A stretch of 35,764 nt of DNA from Bacteroidota bacterium. GTDB lineage: Bacteria > Bacteroidota > Bacteroidia > Bacteroidales > VadinHA17. The stretch spans positions 1 through 35,764 of the forward strand of contig DQWH01000119.1 in NCBI GenBank assembly GCA_011042635.1. The letters run 5' to 3'. Both the position numbers and the translations under genes were made by a program. Under the pieces are notes generated by a model. The model saw only the letters and a list, made by a program, of their open reading frames with translations, did not search any database and was not told the DNA's origin. Positions 32,317 through 35,764 of this stretch are shown here, in pieces (the stretch's first letter is position 1; each line of letters starts with the position of its first letter).

Positions 32317-33145
32317 CCTGATTTCCCGCCTGGGTGTATGCCTGCATTTCTTCAAGGAATCCCCTGAAAAATTCCAGGATATCATTGTCGGAAGGATTTT
32401 CCAGCACATGATGGCACAGGCGTTCATAGGATTCTTTCTTCCCGATCACACGACTCTTTACCAGGTCGAAGACTTTCAGACAGGTCGTTTGCCCGTGCCG
32501 GTTTCCTGATGCTTTTCCGGCGGATCGGAAAAAAGTGCGTGTCAGTTCGTATTTCACCTTCTGAGTATCCCACAGTGTTTGATCGTGAGGAAAATATTTT
32601 TTCATATGGGTGAACCTGGCCTCAAGATTTGTCAGTACTTTCCCGGGAATCCGGCCGGGAGGAATTCCCCTCATCAGGTATATTTCCAGGTACCTGATGA
32701 TACCAATCCTTCCCATGGCATCCATATCATCGGCCATGCCGAGAATGCGGATCAGTTCATTCCCCTCGTTCAGGTAAGTCTTGTCATCGTGCTTTTCCAC
32801 GGCTACCAGAGCGGGCTGGTAAATGGACAGGTCAGGTGCCGACTGTTCCAGGAATTCGGTAAGTAAAAGCCGGGAGAAAGATCCGTGGGACGGTCCGGTC
32901 TCCCTGATCATTCCCGTATCGTGAAAAAAGGCGGCCAGCAACAGGTTTTCAGTAAACATCCGGTTGAAAGTATGCCCCTGTGCCTCAAAGGCTTTTAAGA
33001 GGGTTCTGGCATTTTCCCATACCCTCGCGTGGTGTGTTTCGTCATGCGAAGGAAGATGCGTATTACGGAATAATGCACCGACATGCCGGTAGATATTTTT
33101 TGTCCGGGCCTGATCGGGGTTCGTTACGGCTGCATTCCTGCTCAT
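32312..33145 (-). CDS. HD-domain phosphohydrolase-like protein
   Basis: 277 residues from ATG 33145 (MSRNAAVTNPDQ); the frame extends to 33169 but that start falls in the upstream terminator. HD metal-binding residues are visible: DETHHARVWENA (H38 or H39), then AAFFHDTGMI with H75-D76, EKHDDKTYL, and D in GMADDMDAMG, in the H...HD...D order. HD proteins hydrolyse nucleotide or cyclic-nucleotide phosphates; no synthetase or GGDEF domain is present, so the substrate is open. The C-terminal 100 residues are not recognised. A terminator separates it from the next gene upstream, so it may have its own promoter; none was clearly seen. Confidence 0.8.
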   Translation of the reverse strand: MSRNAAVTNPDQARTKNIYRHVGALFRNTHLPSHDETHHARVWENARTLLKAFEAQGHTFNRMFTENLLLAAFFHDTGMIRETGPSHGSFSRLLLTEFLEQSAPDLSIYQPALVAVEKHDDKTYLNEGNELIRILGMADDMDAMGRIGIIRYLEIYLMRGIPPGRIPGKVLTNLEARFTHMKKYFPHDQTLWDTQKVKYELTRTFFRSAGKASGNRHGQTTCLKVFDLVKSRVIGKKESYERLCHHVLENPSDNDILEFFRGFLEEMQAYTQAGNQG

Positions 33146-33160
33146 GGTTCTGTAAATAAA

Positions 33161-33193
33161 AAAAAGCAAAAAAGGATTCCTTTTTTGCTTTTC
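33161..33193 (-). terminator. Rho-independent terminator of the small helix-turn-helix gene (works both ways in form)
   Basis: AAAAGCAAAAAAGG (33162-33175) pairs with CCTTTTTTGCTTTT (33179-33192) around a 3-base loop. On the minus strand the stem is followed by a T-rich run (from 33161 downwards). It sits 21 bases after the stop of the small gene at 33214 and just before the HD-domain gene. Confidence 0.75.
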
Positions 33194-33213
33194 TGACAGT
33201 TTTTTACCCGGGA

Positions 33214-33459
33214 TCAGCGATTGGAGGCAAGTTCCCTGGCCAGATTCAATATGGTGGTATCGTCTAGTGAAACAATTCCCCCGTCGGGACCTTGTTCCAG
33301 GTGCATTCCCACTGTCTGCCCCTTTTCATAATTAGTGCCTCCGAAATAATTCCGAACCGTTTCCACATCCAGATTCAGCTTGTCGGCAATTTTTTGCATG
33401 CTACCGTCGGGTAAACTGTCTTTGATCCTCCTCAGTTCGTTGAAAGTAATCGTCTTCAT
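33214..33459 (-). CDS. Small helix-turn-helix DNA-binding-type protein, function unknown
   Basis: 81 residues from ATG 33459 (MKTITFNELRRIKDSLP); the frame also offers ATG 33498 with a hydrophobic leader that does not fit. A helix-turn-helix is predicted at about 18-41 (DGSMQKIADKLNLDVETVRN), and the rest is a short acidic tail with PDGGIVSLDDTTILNLA. Similar small proteins occur in Bacteroidales genomes annotated as DNA-binding, to my recollection; none I know has an assigned role. It is monocistronic: -7 element upstream, strong terminator downstream. Confidence 0.78.
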   Translation of the reverse strand: MKTITFNELRRIKDSLPDGSMQKIADKLNLDVETVRNYFGGTNYEKGQTVGMHLEQGPDGGIVSLDDTTILNLARELASNR

Positions 33460-33502
33460 CATTCGAATTAAATAGATATGGACAAAAAAAGGGTACAATC
33501 GT

Positions 33503-33510
33503 CAAAAATA
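33503..33510 (-). promoter_or_regulatory. -7 promoter element for the small helix-turn-helix gene
   Basis: The minus strand reads TATTTTTG, a full match to TAnnTTTG, with TTT 20 bases upstream. It lies 44 bases upstream of the ATG at 33459. Confidence 0.5.
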
Positions 33511-33573
33511 GTTAATAAAAAATGGATATAAAAGGAAGACGGTTCTTAAATTTTGTTAAAAGGGTCAGAGCGG

Positions 33574-33595
33574 ATGCCGGCGTAAGAAGCGGCAT
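33574..33595 (-). terminator. Weak hairpin just after the GNAT gene
   Basis: On the minus strand ATGCCG (33595-33590) and CGGCAT (33579-33574) form a 6-base stem around 10 bases, immediately downstream of the GNAT stop codon. A T-rich run comes only about 15 bases later, so it is a doubtful terminator. Confidence 0.3.
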
Positions 33596-34009
33596 TCATG
33601 GATCCCTGATAATGTATACATTATAATCGCCCAGGTATTTAAAACCATGTTTTTTATACAGGGATACGGCTTTCCGGTTATTCCTGTGCACCTCCAGTTT
33701 GATCTGTGTTTTCTTTTCTCTGGCAAAGGCAATCGAAGCTTCGGCAAGCCGGTGTGAAAGACCCTGTCCCTGATAATCCGGATGAATGCCGAAATGATGC
33801 AGGTGCAGCCTTCGGCCGTCGAATGTGATCCATGAGGTGCCGATGATCTCATTTCCGGACTGCCTGATCATCACCAGCAGGCGGCCTCCCAGTTCCAGAC
33901 TTCTTTCAATTACCTGTTGGTCGTCGCCTCTTTGTTCGTCTCCCATCCCGGTGAGTTTCCATAGTTCGATGATCCGGGGATAATCTTCCGGGGAATAATC
34001 CCTGATCAT
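33596..34009 (-). CDS. GNAT-family N-acetyltransferase
   Basis: 137 residues from ATG 34009, where MIRDYSPEDYPRIIELW is a normal GNAT beginning; the frame extends to 34054 inside the upstream nfeD gene. Motif A is clear (FGIHPDYQGQGLSHRLAEASI, with the Q/R-x-x-G-x-G/A acetyl-CoA loop), followed by EVHRNNRKAVSLYKKHGFKYLG, motif B. It transfers an acetyl group to an unknown amine. It starts 10 bases after the nfeD stop and is probably cotranscribed with it. Confidence 0.88.
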   Translation of the reverse strand: MIRDYSPEDYPRIIELWKLTGMGDEQRGDDQQVIERSLELGGRLLVMIRQSGNEIIGTSWITFDGRRLHLHHFGIHPDYQGQGLSHRLAEASIAFAREKKTQIKLEVHRNNRKAVSLYKKHGFKYLGDYNVYIIRDP

Positions 34010-34019
34010 GACTGATTGC

Positions 34020-35462
34020 TCAGGAGGTTCCTTCTTTTTTGATCTTAAGAACATACAACTGACCTGTTTCTTCCCTGATTACCTTCACCGGGGCTCCCTT
34101 TTCAATATATCCGTATTCGGCTTTGGCATCATAAATCTCATCATCGATGCTGACCTTGCCCGAGGGCCTGAGTACCGTGGAGGCGATGCCGGTTTTTCCT
34201 ACCATGGCCGAGTAATGGGTTTTATCCACACCTATAAAGCCCTCTTCCTTGTTCTGTACGGAATCGAGAGCCCAATGGAGAAAGATTTTTCGTGAAGTGA
34301 ACACCTTTCTGCTGATATACAGTGATAAAAAGAAGGCTACCAGCATAGACAACAGCACTGTGCCCAATGCCCGGAGAAGGGTGCTGAATGCAGTCAGTGT
34401 ATCGAAATGAAAAACAATGTTGTCAACCAGGCTCATAGTGAGCCCAACCACCAAGAAGATGATACCGCTCACGCCTGCAATACCGAATCCGGGTATGGCA
34501 AAAATTTCCACCGCCAGCAAAATGAGACCGGCAATGAAGATTACCAGTTCCCAGTTCTGGGCCAGGCCTTCGAGGTAGAGCGGCGCAAAATACAGTATGG
34601 CGGCTACAATGGCTGCTCCCAGGGGAAAGCCCACGCCCGGCGATTGCAATTCGAAATAAATACCCCCGATGATGATCATTATCAGAAGACCACTGATCAA
34701 CGGACTGATCAGAAACCCGATGATGTGGTCAAGGGTGTTTTTTTTGTATTCCAGAATAACGTAATTTTCAATACCTGCTTTCTCCAGCACTTCCGGTATG
34801 TTTTCGGCCTGTCCTTCGCAATATCCGTGGGCAATGGCTTCATGAACCGTGAAGGTCAGCACCTGACCCGTATCTACAACCCCCGGAATAACGATCCGCG
34901 GATCGACCATGGCTTCGGCAATTCCAGGGTCTCTGTGCCAGGTATACAGTGTGTCGCCGTACCTGATCAGAGTATCTTTGCCGTGAGCTTCTGCCGTGGC
35001 CCTCATGACCGACCGCATGAACGACTGGTATTTGTCCGGAGCGGCTGTTCCGGTTGCATCGACCACCGTGGCCGCACCCATGCTGGCTCCCTGCCTCATG
35101 TAGATGCTGTCACAGGCAATGGCGATCAGGGCTCCGGCTGAGGCTGCCTGGTTATTGATGAATACCATGACCGGTACGGGACTGTTCAGGATCTTTGTCC
35201 GGATGGAGTCGGCAGCTTCCACCGCTCCCCCGTACGTATTCATCTCAATCAGAATGTAATCGGCCCCAGCTTGTGCCGCCTCTTCGAAACTGCGTTGGGT
35301 AGTCCTCCAGGCGGGGGCTGCAATTTCTTCCATGATCTCAAAAAGGTATATGACCGCCCGTGAGGTGTCGGTATTTACCGTCCGCATCATGGTGGTGTCC
35401 TGCGATGTAACCGGCAGGAGCGGCAACAAAAGGAATAATGCGGTCGTCAGTAGCTTGTGCAT
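34020..35462 (-). CDS. NfeD-family membrane serine protease (ClpP-like domain plus NfeD domain)
   Basis: 480 residues from ATG 35462 (MHKLLTTALFLLLPLLPVTS), a signal peptide; the longer frame to 35633 overlaps the divergent promoter. The ClpP-like protease domain (about 35-240) has S108 in NNQAASAGALIA and K144 in APDKYQ, spaced as the Ser-Lys pair of the archaeal 1510-N protease. Four or five helices follow (about 300-430; IIGFLISPLISGLLIMII), and the last 70 residues form an OB-fold NfeD domain (GKTGIASTVLRPSGKVSIDDEIY). Known relatives cleave stomatin-type proteins in the membrane. No stomatin gene is adjacent here. Confidence 0.9.
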   Translation of the reverse strand: MHKLLTTALFLLLPLLPVTSQDTTMMRTVNTDTSRAVIYLFEIMEEIAAPAWRTTQRSFEEAAQAGADYILIEMNTYGGAVEAADSIRTKILNSPVPVMVFINNQAASAGALIAIACDSIYMRQGASMGAATVVDATGTAAPDKYQSFMRSVMRATAEAHGKDTLIRYGDTLYTWHRDPGIAEAMVDPRIVIPGVVDTGQVLTFTVHEAIAHGYCEGQAENIPEVLEKAGIENYVILEYKKNTLDHIIGFLISPLISGLLIMIIIGGIYFELQSPGVGFPLGAAIVAAILYFAPLYLEGLAQNWELVIFIAGLILLAVEIFAIPGFGIAGVSGIIFLVVGLTMSLVDNIVFHFDTLTAFSTLLRALGTVLLSMLVAFFLSLYISRKVFTSRKIFLHWALDSVQNKEEGFIGVDKTHYSAMVGKTGIASTVLRPSGKVSIDDEIYDAKAEYGYIEKGAPVKVIREETGQLYVLKIKKEGTS

Positions 35463-35485
35463 GGGATGTTTCTGTGTTAATGAAA

Positions 35486-35493
35486 CAAAGATA
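35486..35493 (-). promoter_or_regulatory. -7 promoter element for the nfeD gene
   Basis: The minus strand reads TATCTTTG, a full match to TAnnTTTG, ending 23 bases before the ATG at 35462. No TTG is seen 20 bases upstream. Confidence 0.5.
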
Positions 35494-35517
35494 AATGATT
35501 CCGGGGTTGTGTGGTGA

Positions 35518-35764
<247 letters not shown>

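Overview
The window reads as chromosomal DNA from a Bacteroidota (Bacteroidetes) bacterium, most likely an anaerobic or fermentative member of the Bacteroidales. The basis is the gene content: a TonB-dependent receptor, GldF/GldG with a DUF4340 partner, a DUF3078 outer-membrane-type protein, an M14 peptidase with a GATase1-like tail, and LpxB for a lipid A outer membrane. The promoters agree: many genes have a TAnnTTTG -7 element, the known Bacteroidota form, and few have an obvious Shine-Dalgarno sequence. The lineage below phylum is inference. No rRNA, tRNA, CRISPR array, transposase or phage gene was seen.

Layout. 1-871: 3' end of a TonB-dependent receptor gene and its terminator. 872-2311: a decaying stretch with a membrane-protein remnant and an aldo/keto reductase pseudogene (two in-frame stops, two frameshifts, one internal deletion). 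2312-4876 (-): secreted zinc carboxypeptidase. 5100-11948 (+): an energy-metabolism block, comprising ADP-forming acyl-CoA synthetase, flavodoxin, PLP aminotransferase and a four-subunit 2-oxoacid:ferredoxin oxidoreductase. 11997-15497 (-): nadD, gmk, yicC and a MATE exporter. 15666-17486 (+): DUF3078 protein with an exact 12-residue Trp repeat. 17501-22626 (-): acetyltransferase-like protein, PAP2/Aur1-like membrane enzyme, macrodomain protein, pheT. 22767-26133 (+): surE, a small membrane protein, lpxB and a SpoIID-like protein, tightly packed. 26182-29635 (+): gldF, gldG, DUF4340. 29731-32287 (+): dnaN, a DnaQ-like exonuclease, an FAH-family hydrolase. 32312-35462 (-): HD-domain protein, small helix-turn-helix protein, GNAT acetyltransferase, NfeD/ClpP-like membrane protease. 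35608-end (+): start of purB.

The most coherent functional unit is 5100-11948. An aminotransferase makes 2-oxoacids, the KorDABC/VorDABC-type enzyme oxidises them to acyl-CoA with reduction of ferredoxin or flavodoxin, and the ADP-forming acyl-CoA synthetase recovers ATP. This is the logic of archaeal peptide fermentation and is set out here almost as one locus. Most other genes are housekeeping or envelope genes. No new defence or mobile system was found. The least explained items are the 12-residue repeat at 16356-16571, the flavodoxin with a changed FMN-phosphate loop, two palindromes upstream of the energy genes, and small conserved-looking proteins of unknown function.
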